Assembly (NCBI GenBank): GCA_029202385.1
Contig: CP119314.1
Location: 2,978,501-3,042,500, forward strand
Source of the DNA: Candidatus Sphingomonas phytovorans
GTDB taxonomy: Bacteria > Pseudomonadota > Alphaproteobacteria > Sphingomonadales > Sphingomonadaceae
Reading direction: 5' to 3'
Length of the DNA stretch: 64,000 nt
Below are positions 42,236 through 50,475 of this stretch, piece after piece. Every line of letters begins with the position of its first letter. Position 1 is the stretch's first letter. The notes below the pieces were generated by a model. That model saw only the letters and a program-made list of their open reading frames with translations. It ran no database searches and was not told the DNA's origin. Both the position numbers and the translations under genes were made by a program.

Positions 42236-43387
42236 ATGAGATTGAGCGATTGCCACAATGTCGAGGATTTCCGCACCCTCGCCCGCAAGCGCCTGCCCGG
42301 CCCCGTCTATCACTATATCGACGGCGCGGCCGACGACGAGGCGACGAAGAAGCGAAACACCGAGGCGTTCGAGTCGTGCGACCTGGTGCCGAGCGTACTC
42401 GCGGGCGTCGAGACGATCGACATGAGCACCACCGTGATGGGCCGCAAGATCGACATGCCGCTGTTCCTCTCGCCCACCGCGCTGCAGCGGCTGTTCCACT
42501 GGCATGGCGAGCGCGGCGTCGCGCGCGCGGCGGAAAAGTTCGGGACCTGGTTCGGCATCTCGAGTCTCGCAACCGTGGGGATCGAGGAAATCGGCCGGAC
42601 GATCAGCACCCCCAAGATGTTCCAGCTCTACATCCACAAGGACAAGGGGCTGAACCATGCGCTGGTCGAGCGCTGCAAGGAGGCGAAGTTCGACTGTATC
42701 GCGCTGACCGTCGACACCATCGTGTCCGGCAATCGCGAACGCTGCCTGCGCACCGGCTTCACCTCGCCGCCGCGGCTGACGCCTGCCTCGGCGATCAGCT
42801 TCGCGACTCATCCCGGCTGGACGCTCGACTATCTGTTCCGCGAAAAGTTCGAGCTGTCGAACCTGAAGGACCATGTGTCCGAGGGGACCAATGTCGCGCT
42901 GTCGGTCGCCGATTATTTCAACAAGATGCTCGACCCGTCGATGGACTGGAAGACGGCCGAGGGTGTCCGCGCCCAATGGGGCGGCGAATTCTGCCTGAAG
43001 GGCATCATGTCGGTCGAGGACGCGAAGCGCGCGGTCGATATCGGCGCGACGGCGATCATGGTGTCGAACCATGGCGGGCGGCAACTCGACGGCAGCCGGT
43101 CGCCCTTCGACCAGCTTGCCGAGATCGTCGATGCGGTCGGGGACAAGATCGACGTGATCTGCGACGGCGGCATCAGGCGCGGCAGCCATGTGCTGAAGGC
43201 GTTGAGCGTTGGCGCCAAGGCTTGTTCGGGCGGGCGGCTGTATCTCTATGCGCTGGCGGCGGCGGGGCAACCCGGGGTCGAGCGCGTGCTCGGCCGGCTG
43301 CAGGCTGAAATCGAGCGGGACATGAAGCTGATGGGGGTGAAGTCGGTCGCTGAGCTGAACCGGGGTAATTTGAGGTGGCGTGGCTAG
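42236..43387 (+). CDS. lldD: FMN-dependent L-lactate/alpha-hydroxy-acid dehydrogenase
   Basis: 383 aa. The FMN-dependent alpha-hydroxy acid dehydrogenase pattern is clear: [22 protein letters not shown] start, [11 protein letters not shown], and the catalytic [11 protein letters not shown]is plus [15 protein letters not shown] near the C-terminus. Oxidises L-lactate or a related acid and passes electrons to quinone. On the + strand within a minus-strand cluster, between sdhB and the tRNA. ATG 42236 chosen from conserved sequence; the exact substrate is uncertain. Confidence 0.88.
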   Translation: MRLSDCHNVEDFRTLARKRLPGPVYHYIDGAADDEATKKRNTEAFESCDLVPSVLAGVETIDMSTTVMGRKIDMPLFLSPTALQRLFHWHGERGVARAAEKFGTWFGISSLATVGIEEIGRTISTPKMFQLYIHKDKGLNHALVERCKEAKFDCIALTVDTIVSGNRERCLRTGFTSPPRLTPASAISFATHPGWTLDYLFREKFELSNLKDHVSEGTNVALSVADYFNKMLDPSMDWKTAEGVRAQWGGEFCLKGIMSVEDAKRAVDIGATAIMVSNHGGRQLDGSRSPFDQLAEIVDAVGDKIDVICDGGIRRGSHVLKALSVGAKACSGGRLYLYALAAAGQPGVERVLGRLQAEIERDMKLMGVKSVAELNRGNLRWRG

Positions 43388-43649
43388 AGGTCGGAATTCG
43401 ACGCTTGTTATTCGACGGGGCGGAGCCGCGAGGAGCAAGGAGTGAGACAAAGCCGCCTTCCCTACCCGGATCGTTAAACGTCGGCTTCTTACAATAGCCA
43501 ACATTCGTACACTCGGTCCCCCGTTACGAAGGACATGAAGCACCCTATTGGTCCAGAGGTACAGAGAGATTGCAGCGATTCTACTGAACAGGTATCAGAA
43601 ACCGCCTCGTCACGACGATGATCGCGGCGACGCGCTAGCCCGAGAGGGT

Positions 43650-43721
43650 GCGGGTGTAGCTCAAGGGTAGAGCGCCAGGTTGCAAGTCTGGAGGTCGCTG
43701 GTTCGAGTCCAGTCAGCCGCA
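43650..43721 (+). tRNA. tRNA-Cys(GCA), atypical
   Basis: A full cloverleaf fits: acceptor GCGGGTG/CAGCCGC with one G-G mismatch at pair 5-68, D stem GCTC/GAGC, anticodon stem CCAGG/TCTGG with loop TTGCAAG (anticodon GCA), variable AGGTC, T arm GCTGG/CCAGT with TTCGAGT. No CCA is encoded. The discriminator base is A, whereas bacterial tRNA-Cys normally has U73. A terminator follows at 43743-43774. Confidence 0.8.
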
Positions 43722-43742
43722 AGAGCCGGGAATCCGGAAGGA

Positions 43743-43774
43743 GGGGCGGAGACTCTTATTCTCCGCCTCTTTTT
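43743..43774 (+). terminator. intrinsic terminator after the tRNA
   Basis: GGCGGAGA (43745-43752) pairs with TCTCCGCC (43760-43767) across a 7-nt loop, followed by TCTTTTT. Placed 22 bp past the tRNA and just before the AT-rich gene. Confidence 0.88.
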
Positions 43775-43783
43775 GCTACGGCG

Positions 43784-44554
43784 ATGACAATGTTCGCCTC
43801 AATCTATTTTCCGATTTTCGACGGCCGCTCTTTCTATCCAACGAGAGACGCGTTGGCGAGAAGGCCGACTTGGCCATCGCTCGCGCCGCCGGGCCACGCA
43901 TTCCAACGGAATTTGGGACCCATCAATCCACGTCCGCTTGGCGGAATTCGCGGATGGGTTGGCGAAGAAGAGGTCTGCGAAATCCAAAAATCACTTACGT
44001 TCAAGGCAGGTGACCGCCCCAAAGAGCTTAGAAAGTTCGCACCGCAATTCTCTCGGCTTTACTCGGATGGCGCCGGGGGAGTCCAATTTTCGATCGGGTT
44101 CAAACTCGGTCGACTTTGGCTTGAAACCTTTAGCGAGCAATGGCTCGAAGATAACATCTCAGATGCACTTCATTCCAAGATAAAATCAAAACACTCCGAA
44201 CATAGTGAACTGATCTACAAATCCGGGGAATACATATCGCGACTTTACTCGGCGGGAACACAAAGGGGAAATAAGAATACATCTGCCAGTCGCGGAGTCC
44301 GATCGGGACCACCTCTGATGTTCATTCACCTTACTCATATTGAACAGTTCAAAACTTTGAAGTCGGCAAGCCCAATATTCCATAAAAAAATTGGAGAATC
44401 CGATTTATACATTTGCATTTCCCGCAGCCGCCACAGCCGAAAAATTAACACTCCGGCGTTCTACATCTACACTGGAAGCAAAATCCTCAAGGAAAGATGC
44501 CCGCAAAATACGGATAATATTGGCAAGAATGTACTTAGAATTTTTCGTTTTTGA
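43784..44554 (+). CDS. unknown AT-rich gene, first reading frame
   Basis: 256 aa as read. No domain recognised; the N-terminus has YFPIFDGRSFYP and a Gly/Pro-rich stretch (NLGPINPRPLGGIRGWVG), then VQFSIGFKLGRLWLETFSEQWLEDN. GC content drops well below the surrounding genome. At 44384-44390 there is an A7 tract after which this frame continues only 54 codons of unconvincing sequence, while the frame at 44391-45227 takes over. One fewer A would join both into a 480-aa protein, so the last ~55 residues here are doubtful. Confidence 0.6.
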   Translation: MTMFASIYFPIFDGRSFYPTRDALARRPTWPSLAPPGHAFQRNLGPINPRPLGGIRGWVGEEEVCEIQKSLTFKAGDRPKELRKFAPQFSRLYSDGAGGVQFSIGFKLGRLWLETFSEQWLEDNISDALHSKIKSKHSEHSELIYKSGEYISRLYSAGTQRGNKNTSASRGVRSGPPLMFIHLTHIEQFKTLKSASPIFHKKIGESDLYICISRSRHSRKINTPAFYIYTGSKILKERCPQNTDNIGKNVLRIFRF

Positions 44555-45227
44555 GAGATGCTTGGAAATACTCACCGGAAAGGAGCTCAATAACCTTGAC
44601 GACGATGGACGCGGATTACTCGCCGACCGCCTTTCGCTCTGCGCCCAGCGCCTAACCGGAAGAGGTAGACCGGCATTCTTCGAAGATCGAAGAATCTATT
44701 ATGCATGCGCGTCCGCGTTTTCGACGCTTCACAGACCCGGGCGCCTCGACGAGCTCATGAATGCCCTCGCCCGAATTTCCAGTAGCCGAAATTTTCGAGA
44801 GTCGATAGTCAGAACGCTCGCTGGCCAGTATGATAGCGAGCGGCGCCCGGACTTGCTCGAAGCGGGAAGCGGAGGGGTAATCATAGTGTCCCAATACACG
44901 AACTTTGGCCAAGTCGGCGCAATGGGCGACAATGCAACCGCTCAGTCCTTCCAGCAAATTTGGGCGGGCTTTGACAGCTCCATCAACCTTGCGGACACCT
45001 CTCGAGAATTAGTGGCACTGGAATCGGCTCTGAAGGCGGAGGCGGACAATGCTGACCAAGAGGCCAGCGTTACGGCGGTGCAGGAGGCCGCAAAAGCGGC
45101 GGCTGCGGGCGACGGTCCGTCGATGTTGCGGTACCTATCGAAGGCCGGAAAATGGGCATTCAGCGTCGCAGAACGCATCGGGGTGACGCTCGCAGCCGCA
45201 GTGATCAAGAGCGCGGTCGGCATCTAG
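44391..45227 (+). CDS. unknown AT-rich gene, second reading frame (effector-like C-terminus)
   Basis: 278 aa counted from a TTG directly after the A7 tract, without its own ribosome site; probably the C-terminal part of the preceding gene. The helical first part (RKDARKIRIILARMYLEFFVFERCLEIL) leads to a region with TNFGQVGAMGDNATAQSFQQ, a charged coiled coil (SRELVALESALKAEADNADQ), and a hydrophobic C-terminal helix (ERIGVTLAAAVIKSAVGI). I recall similar tails in sporadic bacterial proteins but cannot name the family. Membrane action by the last helix is speculation. Confidence 0.6.
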   Translation: MENPIYTFAFPAAATAEKLTLRRSTSTLEAKSSRKDARKIRIILARMYLEFFVFERCLEILTGKELNNLDDDGRGLLADRLSLCAQRLTGRGRPAFFEDRRIYYACASAFSTLHRPGRLDELMNALARISSSRNFRESIVRTLAGQYDSERRPDLLEAGSGGVIIVSQYTNFGQVGAMGDNATAQSFQQIWAGFDSSINLADTSRELVALESALKAEADNADQEASVTAVQEAAKAAAAGDGPSMLRYLSKAGKWAFSVAERIGVTLAAAVIKSAVGI

Positions 45228-45598
45228 CCATCGCTGATGCAATATACCTCAGTATTGGCTGAGCGGGAGGCGCGTAACTTGCTTCGACCGCTCTTCGGTC
45301 GACCTCGAGCCGAGTTGTAAGACTAAGGCGCGAGGCACGCCGTCCGAACGGCAGCTTCCGTCACAAGCCGCCGTTCACAGTTTAATGCGCGAATGTCCGG
45401 AACTGGTCGACAGCAGGCGAAAACAGACCGGATACCAAGTACTAAGTTTTGACCAATACCCTTCGACCTCTCCTTTAAGCGGAGCAGGCAACGACCCCGG
45501 CGAAAGCCATGGGAAACGCGGGAGAGGGGCAGTGGAAACGTCACCGTTTCCCACTGCCCCTCTCCCCTGCCCTCTCCCGCAAGCGGGTAGAGGGAGAA
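45228..45598. other. intergenic region, 371 bp
   Basis: No gene seen. It contains a stem-loop TCGACCG (45284-45290), loop CTCTT, CGGTCGA (45296-45302), possibly terminating the AT-rich gene. From about 45425 it is the start of a direct repeat of sequence downstream of creD (see 45425-45878). Confidence 0.6.
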
Positions 45599-45878
45599 TC
45601 AGGCCGCCTCCGCCTCGCGCGGCTCCGGCTTTGCGCCCCAGTCGATTCCCCGCGTCAGGTACATCACCGCCGCGAGCGCCACGAACAGCATCACCGAGCC
45701 GACTAGCAGCGACATGTCCTCAAGGCTCAGCAGGACATAGAGCACGCCGTACAGCGCGGCGATCAGCGCCCCGATGAACAGACTGCGCCGCCAGCTCCCC
45801 AGCACCGCGGCCGAATAAGCGGTGAGCAACGAGACCATCGCCCCGCCCGCCACCCCGTAGGCGGGGGCGAAGCCGATC
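45425..45878. repeat. direct repeat, copy A (creD 3' end and downstream)
   Basis: Colinear with 47720-48173 at a constant offset of 2295 bp, about nine in ten bases alike by eye. It covers the last ~90 codons of creD plus roughly 170 bp downstream. The match stops abruptly at GATC (45878), where the epimerase 3' end begins. Confidence 0.92.
45599..45878 (-). pseudogene. creD 3' fragment
   Basis: Reads SLLTAYSAAVLGSWRRSLFI and onward to WGAKPEPREAEAA, the last membrane helices and tail of CreD, nearly identical to the intact gene at 47897-49294. There is no 5' portion: the frame runs into the epimerase gene's end at 45881. Non-functional by itself. Confidence 0.92.
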
Positions 45879-45880
45879 TA

Positions 45881-46918
45881 TCACCGCTGACGGACGTGGG
45901 CGCGCTGACGCAGTTCGGCAAGACCATCCTCGACCGAGACCAGCGGCACATAGCCGAGGTCCCGCCTGGCCTTGGAAATGTCCAACGTGACCTCGACCGC
46001 CATCGTCGCCAGATCCTGTCGGGTCACGGGAGGCGTGATCGATCCGCCGGAAAGCCAGGAGATTCCTTCTCCGAGACGGACGACGGTACGCACCACCCAT
46101 GATGGAACTTCCCTGGTAGGCGCTTCAATGCCCTGCGTCTCCAGGATGCGAGATACCATATTGCGGAACGTGATCGGCTCTCCATCGCTGACGAAGTAAG
46201 CCTCGCCGCTTTTGCCCTTGCGCAAGGCGAGGTCGATCCCGTGACAGGCATTGGCGACGTGCGTCGCAGACGTCAGATAGTGCCCGCCGTCGATCCACGC
46301 CATCTTGCCCGCGCTCGCGGCCGCGACCAGCATCGGCAGTGCCGTCGTGTCGTCCCGCCCCCAGACGAACCGGGGCCGCACCGCCATGACGTCGAGATCG
46401 CCAGTTGCCGACGCGAAGGCGATACGCTCGGCCTCGGCCTTCGTGCGCGAATAGGCGCCGGGAAATCGGGTGGGGATGAGATGGCGCTCGTCGACGTTGA
46501 CCAGCGGCCGGCCATCGAGAAGTACGGATTCGGTGCTGACATGGACCGCACGCTTTACGCCGGCCTTGCGCGCAGCCGCGAAGACGGCGCGTGTTCCCTC
46601 GACGTTGACTGCCCGATGATCTGGTGTCTCGAGGCCATGCCCGGTATGGGCGGCAGCATGAACCAGCGCCGCGCAGCCGTTCATCGCCTGCGCGAGTTGC
46701 GGCCCGGCGAGTTGCCCCTCTATCGGCGTTGCCCCCAGCGCACGGACCAGGTCAGCAGCTTCCCGCGAACGGACCAGGGCGACTACCGGGTTCCCGGCTC
46801 CAACGAAGTGGCGGATGAGATTACGGCCCAGATAACCGCTGCCGCCCGTCAGAAAGATGGGCGCAAGTTGAGAAGGAGTAGAAGCATGGCTGCTCCTCTC
46901 GGCGGTACGGTCAGTCAT
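45881..46918 (-). CDS. extended short-chain dehydrogenase / NAD-dependent epimerase
   Basis: 345 aa. NAD-binding TGGSGYLG at 24-31 and catalytic Y156/K160 (YSRTK), in a sequence resembling 3-beta-hydroxysteroid dehydrogenase/isomerase-like and epimerase proteins (ALVHAAAHTGHG, VHVSTESVLLDGRPL). The substrate is unknown, perhaps a steroid- or terpenoid-like alcohol. It follows tetR by 44 bp in the same direction, and its 3' end abuts the creD fragment. Confidence 0.87.
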   Translation of the reverse strand: MTDRTAERSSHASTPSQLAPIFLTGGSGYLGRNLIRHFVGAGNPVVALVRSREAADLVRALGATPIEGQLAGPQLAQAMNGCAALVHAAAHTGHGLETPDHRAVNVEGTRAVFAAARKAGVKRAVHVSTESVLLDGRPLVNVDERHLIPTRFPGAYSRTKAEAERIAFASATGDLDVMAVRPRFVWGRDDTTALPMLVAAASAGKMAWIDGGHYLTSATHVANACHGIDLALRKGKSGEAYFVSDGEPITFRNMVSRILETQGIEAPTREVPSWVVRTVVRLGEGISWLSGGSITPPVTRQDLATMAVEVTLDISKARRDLGYVPLVSVEDGLAELRQRAHVRQR

Positions 46919-46962
46919 GAAGTTATATTTCCTTCTCGTTGGGGAGGTTCGGCCGGCCGCGC

Positions 46963-47517
46963 TCAGGTGGAACGCGCGGCGGCCAGCCACCGAATGTCCT
47001 CGATCAAGGTCGCGCGCTCAGCGTCCGGCCATTGGTGATAGTCCAGGGATTCGAGAAGCTTGAGGCCCTCGAGCGCCAGATAAGCCAGCATTGGACCGCG
47101 CTCGCCATCCGCCTCATCGCGAATACGGGCGATAACGGCGCTCTGATTGTCCTGGATGGCCGCGCGCAATTGCTGATCCTGCGCGAGAGCCGCGCATATG
47201 TTGAGAGCAACGGCGCGGAACGCATCTGGAAACGGCTGCGCCGCTGCAGTGATCCGCCCGTGAAGCGTGCGGTTCTCCGGCGCATCGCAGGATTCCGTCG
47301 CCGCCTGGTTGAACGCATTGTCGCGCGCAACGGCGCGCTGCACCATGGCTTCGAGCAAGGCCTGCTTCGAGCCGTAGTCGTAGACGACGCTACCCTTGCT
47401 GATCCCCGCTTCCCGGGCGACGCCCTCAAGCGTCAGGCGCGCGGCGCCAACGCCAGCGACAACCGCTTCGGCCGCATCGAGAATGCGGCCTTGATCGATA
47501 GATTTCTTCCGGCCCAT
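46963..47517 (-). CDS. TetR-family repressor
   Basis: 184 aa. N-terminal HTH (GRILDAAEAVVAGVGAARLTLEGVAREAGISKGSVVYDYGSKQALLEAMVQ) and a TetR_C-like ligand domain. First gene of a two-gene operon with the SDR. ATG 47517 (MGRKKS) or 47529 are both possible. A 36-bp dyad overlaps its start region, probably its own operator. Confidence 0.9.
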   Translation of the reverse strand: MGRKKSIDQGRILDAAEAVVAGVGAARLTLEGVAREAGISKGSVVYDYGSKQALLEAMVQRAVARDNAFNQAATESCDAPENRTLHGRITAAAQPFPDAFRAVALNICAALAQDQQLRAAIQDNQSAVIARIRDEADGERGPMLAYLALEGLKLLESLDYHQWPDAERATLIEDIRWLAAARST

Positions 47518-47523
47518 GCTGCC

Positions 47524-47559
47524 ATCCATTTATATCTGACCGGATGGTTATAAATCGAT
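47524..47559. promoter_or_regulatory. TetR operator candidate
   Basis: Perfect dyad with half-sites ATCCATTTATA (47524-47534, one centre mismatch base) and TATAAATCGAT (47549-47559), symmetric about 47541.5, with CCGG near the centre. It lies immediately upstream of the tetR start and is AT-rich, as a promoter/operator would be. Confidence 0.65.
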
Positions 47560-47719
47560 GGCAATGGGCCGTCAATGCCTTGCCATGTCGACCGACAATA
47601 GCCGCGATAGTGCGCGTTGCTGCCCGGCATCTTATGCGCGAACGACATGATCAGGGAGCAGCGGCCGTTCATAGCATCGCCCGTGAACGGCGTATTCCGG
47701 ATCGCCACCGGACGAAAAC

Positions 47720-48173
47720 CAAGCGGGTATCAAATACTGAATTTTGACCGCTACCCTTCATCCTCTCCCTTACGCGGAGCAGGCAACGACCCCGGCGAAA
47801 GCCACGGGAAACGCGGGAGAGGGGCGAGTGGGAACCGTCGCCGTTTCCCACTGCCCCTCTCCCCTGCCCTCTCCCCGCAAGCGGGGAGAGGGAGATTCAG
47901 GCTTCCGCCTCCCGCGACTCCGGCTTTGCGCCCCAGTCGATTCCCCGCGTCAGGTACATCACCGCCGCGAGCGCCACGAACAGCATCACCGAGCCGACCA
48001 GCAGCGACATGTCCTCAAGGCTCAGCAGGACATAGAGCACGCCGTACAGGGCGGCGATCAGCGCCCCGATGAACAGGCTGCGCCGCCAGCTCCCCAGTAC
48101 CGCGGCCGAATAAGCGGTGATCAACGAGACGATCGCCCCGCCCGCGACCCCGTAAGCGGGGACGAAGCCGATC
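47720..48173. repeat. direct repeat, copy B (creD 3' end and downstream)
   Basis: Partner of 45425-45878. This copy is the native one, continuous with the intact creD. The part outside creD (47560-47896, with no gene) includes sequence with the hairpin at 47867-47892. Confidence 0.92.
47867..47892. terminator. GC-rich hairpin 3' of creD
   Basis: CCCTCTCCCCGC (47867-47878), AA, GCGGGGAGAGGG (47881-47892): a perfect 12-bp stem 5 bp past the creD stop. There is no T-run, so it is a palindromic repeat that may act as terminator or mRNA 3' stabiliser. Confidence 0.6.
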
Positions 48174-49294
48174 ACCTCGGCGAACGCGAGCAGCATCACG
48201 AAGAACAGCACCAGCCCCGATCCGACCAGGCCATATTCGATCGCCGACACCCGAACCCCGCCGATCACGTCGAACATCAGGAAGGCGAGGAAGGTGAAGC
48301 CGATGAACAGGAAACCGTATTTCACCGAGCGGTTGACCTGGCTGTAGAGATCGACCGGGGTGAGCAGATCGACCCGCGCCTGATGCTCGCCGGCACCCTG
48401 GCGGCCGCGATTCTCGCCATCGACCGTCTCGGCCGGTGCGGTGCCGGATGCCTGATCGAAGGCGACGAGCGCGCTGCCCAGCGCGAGGTTGCCGACGCGC
48501 CATGTGGCATCGAAACCCCTCGCCACCGGGGCCTTGCGGACCGGCAGGAAACCGCCCTGATAGCTCGGATTGGGCCAGGGCGAGACCACCTGCCATGCCG
48601 TATCGCCACCGTTCGGCACCAGCGCGAGCGAGCCATTGCCGCGTACCGCATAGTCGAACGTCACGCCGAGCGGACGATCACGCAACATGCCCGCATCGAA
48701 CCAGGCGTAGAAGCCCGATCCACCCGTTTCGCGCATGCCGTTACCCGGCTGGAGCGAGACGGCCTTGCCATTGACCGATACCGCAGGCGGCGTGCCGAAC
48801 AAGCCGCGCGCATCGCTGATACCGAAACGGATCTGCGCACGGTCGAGCGCGAGCGCTTCCGGCGCGACGCCGAAACGCTGGAGATCGGCGGGTAGCGAGA
48901 AACGCGCGCCGCCATGGTTGCGCGCCTCGAACACTACCACGTCGTAGATCGAACGGTGGCGCAGATCGGGCTTCAGATCGGTCTTCACCACTGTCCTGTC
49001 GGGCGAGAGCGTCATCTCGTGCCAGCTCGTGGTCGTCTTGCTGGTCTGCTTGCCATTCTCGGTGACGGTCTCGGTGGTCTGCTTCGAATAGGGGATGACA
49101 AGCACCGGCCCGGCGATGACCTGCGCGCCGCCCCAGCCCTGCGCGATCGAGGCCTGGGCGGTCTCCGACTGGTTCTGGCGATCATAGACGAGGAGATAGA
49201 TGGCGAAGAGCGGGATCGCGAGCAGCGCACCGATCAGGAACGGCAGCAGCAATTTGGCCCCGGGCGAGCGTTCTGACGCATAGCGTGCGGACAT
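47897..49294 (-). CDS. creD: CreD-family inner membrane protein
   Basis: 465 aa. N-terminal helix (LLLPFLIGALLAIPLFAIYLLVYDRQ), a large periplasmic domain, and a C-terminal block of membrane helices beginning SVKYGFLFIGFTFLAFLMFDVIGGVRVSAIEYGLVG, the CreD signature. CreD is an envelope-integrity protein controlled by CreBC in enterics; no creBC is visible here. GGGAGG precedes the ATG. Both its ends are duplicated in the flanks. Confidence 0.93.
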   Translation of the reverse strand: MSARYASERSPGAKLLLPFLIGALLAIPLFAIYLLVYDRQNQSETAQASIAQGWGGAQVIAGPVLVIPYSKQTTETVTENGKQTSKTTTSWHEMTLSPDRTVVKTDLKPDLRHRSIYDVVVFEARNHGGARFSLPADLQRFGVAPEALALDRAQIRFGISDARGLFGTPPAVSVNGKAVSLQPGNGMRETGGSGFYAWFDAGMLRDRPLGVTFDYAVRGNGSLALVPNGGDTAWQVVSPWPNPSYQGGFLPVRKAPVARGFDATWRVGNLALGSALVAFDQASGTAPAETVDGENRGRQGAGEHQARVDLLTPVDLYSQVNRSVKYGFLFIGFTFLAFLMFDVIGGVRVSAIEYGLVGSGLVLFFVMLLAFAEVIGFVPAYGVAGGAIVSLITAYSAAVLGSWRRSLFIGALIAALYGVLYVLLSLEDMSLLVGSVMLFVALAAVMYLTRGIDWGAKPESREAEA

Positions 49295-49420
49295 GGTTTG
49301 GCCTCCCTTTTAGGAGATTTCCAGCTAGCGGCAGGCGGCCCTGGAGGCCAAAGCGGATCGCGAGGAATGGCGGTGCAGATCGGGTGCAGGCATTTACTCT
49401 ACGTCATGCCGGACTTGTTC
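49261..49420. repeat. direct repeat, copy A (creD 5' end and promoter)
   Basis: Colinear with 50257-50416 at a constant offset of 996 bp: the first ~12 codons of creD, its GGGAGG ribosome site and about 125 bp upstream, ending in the palindrome TGCCGGAACTTGTTCCGGCA-like element near 49407-49425. Confidence 0.88.
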
Positions 49421-50173
49421 CGGCACCCATCGTTCCACAAGCAGCGCGGCCCGCGTAGAGGCGAGCAAATAGAGGGCAACCACCCCGGCAGGCGTTGCGG
49501 GCCAGGCCGAACTGACCGTGATGGAAACTGTCACGAACAACGTAGCGAGCCATACGAGGCCAATCAGGATCGTGACGACCCATGATCGCTTCGGCCTGCC
49601 GACATCCCATTGGCTGAGCGATACGGGGATACGGCCGAAGCCAAGCGTGATGACGCCCCCGAGGACAGTCAGGACGGGAAGCAGCACCATCGTCAGGAGC
49701 ATCAGGCCCCTCATCGGGATTCCAATCGAATCCGCGCACATGGGGAAAGTGAAGCGATCGAGATCCGCGTGCAGGCTATAGGTCTCGGCCGCCGCGCCAA
49801 GGAGTATCACACCGATACCGATCGCGATGAATGTCATGCGCCGCGCCGGAGTCCGCAGCCACGACGTGCCGTCCAGCGGCGACCGTGCCAGCCCATGGAC
49901 AAGCGCCAGCACCGTCGCGCTGGCGAGGACCAGGCCACGCCCGAAATCCATCAGGAGATAGCGTGCCGTTCGCAGCGCGAAATAGGCATCCCCTACCGCA
50001 TGATCGACACGCCCGTTAGCATCGCACCAGTTGGTGAATGCCTCCATGGCGCGCTCGCGATCGACGAATGGCGGGATTGTCGAACCCCGGAAGTACAGGC
50101 CCACTCCTAGCCCTGCGGCAAGAAGACACCATGACAGGAACATGTGATAGGTGCGAGGGCGAAGCTCTCTCAT
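49394..50173 (-). CDS. membrane protein of unknown function
   Basis: 259 aa with about five membrane helices (FLSWCLLAAGLGVGLYF, LVLASATVLALVHGL, MTFIAIGIGVILLGAA, LMLLTMVLLPVLTVLGGVITLGFG, ILIGLVWLATLFVTVSI). Not recognised. The last ~14 residues (ERWVPEQVRHDVE) are encoded by a dispersed palindromic repeat, so the natural C-terminus was probably replaced. It lies between two copies of the creD promoter region and starts 4 bp after a 37-codon ORF derived from creD. Confidence 0.7.
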   Translation of the reverse strand: MRELRPRTYHMFLSWCLLAAGLGVGLYFRGSTIPPFVDRERAMEAFTNWCDANGRVDHAVGDAYFALRTARYLLMDFGRGLVLASATVLALVHGLARSPLDGTSWLRTPARRMTFIAIGIGVILLGAAAETYSLHADLDRFTFPMCADSIGIPMRGLMLLTMVLLPVLTVLGGVITLGFGRIPVSLSQWDVGRPKRSWVVTILIGLVWLATLFVTVSITVSSAWPATPAGVVALYLLASTRAALLVERWVPEQVRHDVE

Positions 50174-50176
50174 CGT

Positions 50177-50290
50177 TCAGCAAGCCCGCGTCGTCGGTTT
50201 GATAGCCTCGCTATCGTCGATGAGCGTGCCCTCATGCACTGTACGACACTCAATCCGGGGCGAGCGTTCTGAAACATAGCGTACGAACAT
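50177..50290 (-). pseudogene. creD 5' fragment, now a 37-aa leader ORF
   Basis: MFVRYVSERSPRIEC... parallels the CreD N-terminus MSARYASERSPGAK for 11 residues, then diverges and stops 3 bp before the start of the membrane-protein gene at 50173. It keeps a ribosome site (GGGAGG) like that of creD. Translation of it could couple to the next gene. Confidence 0.75.
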
Positions 50291-50416
50291 CGCATGACCT
50301 CCCTTTCAGGAGGCCTCCAGCTATCGACAAGCGAGCCCAGAGGCTAAAGCGGATCGGGAGGAATGGCAGTGCAGATCGGATGCAGGCACTTGCCCCGCGT
50401 CCTGCCGGAACCGGTC
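50257..50416. repeat. direct repeat, copy B (creD 5' end and promoter)
   Basis: Partner of 49261-49420 (offset 996 bp). More diverged than copy A from the sense that several bases differ, so probably the older remnant. The remaining 50417-50475 stretch shows nothing further. Confidence 0.88.
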
Positions 50417-50475
50417 CGGGGTGACGAAACGGGCTGGACCATTTCCAGCGCCCCCCGGGGCACGCATTTCTCCGC

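Noticed and set aside
43489..43722. minus-strand 77-aa ORF beginning MRLTGLEPATSRLATWRSTLE
   Set aside because: It is the antisense reading of the tRNA-Cys and its flank; peptides of this type are known spurious annotations.
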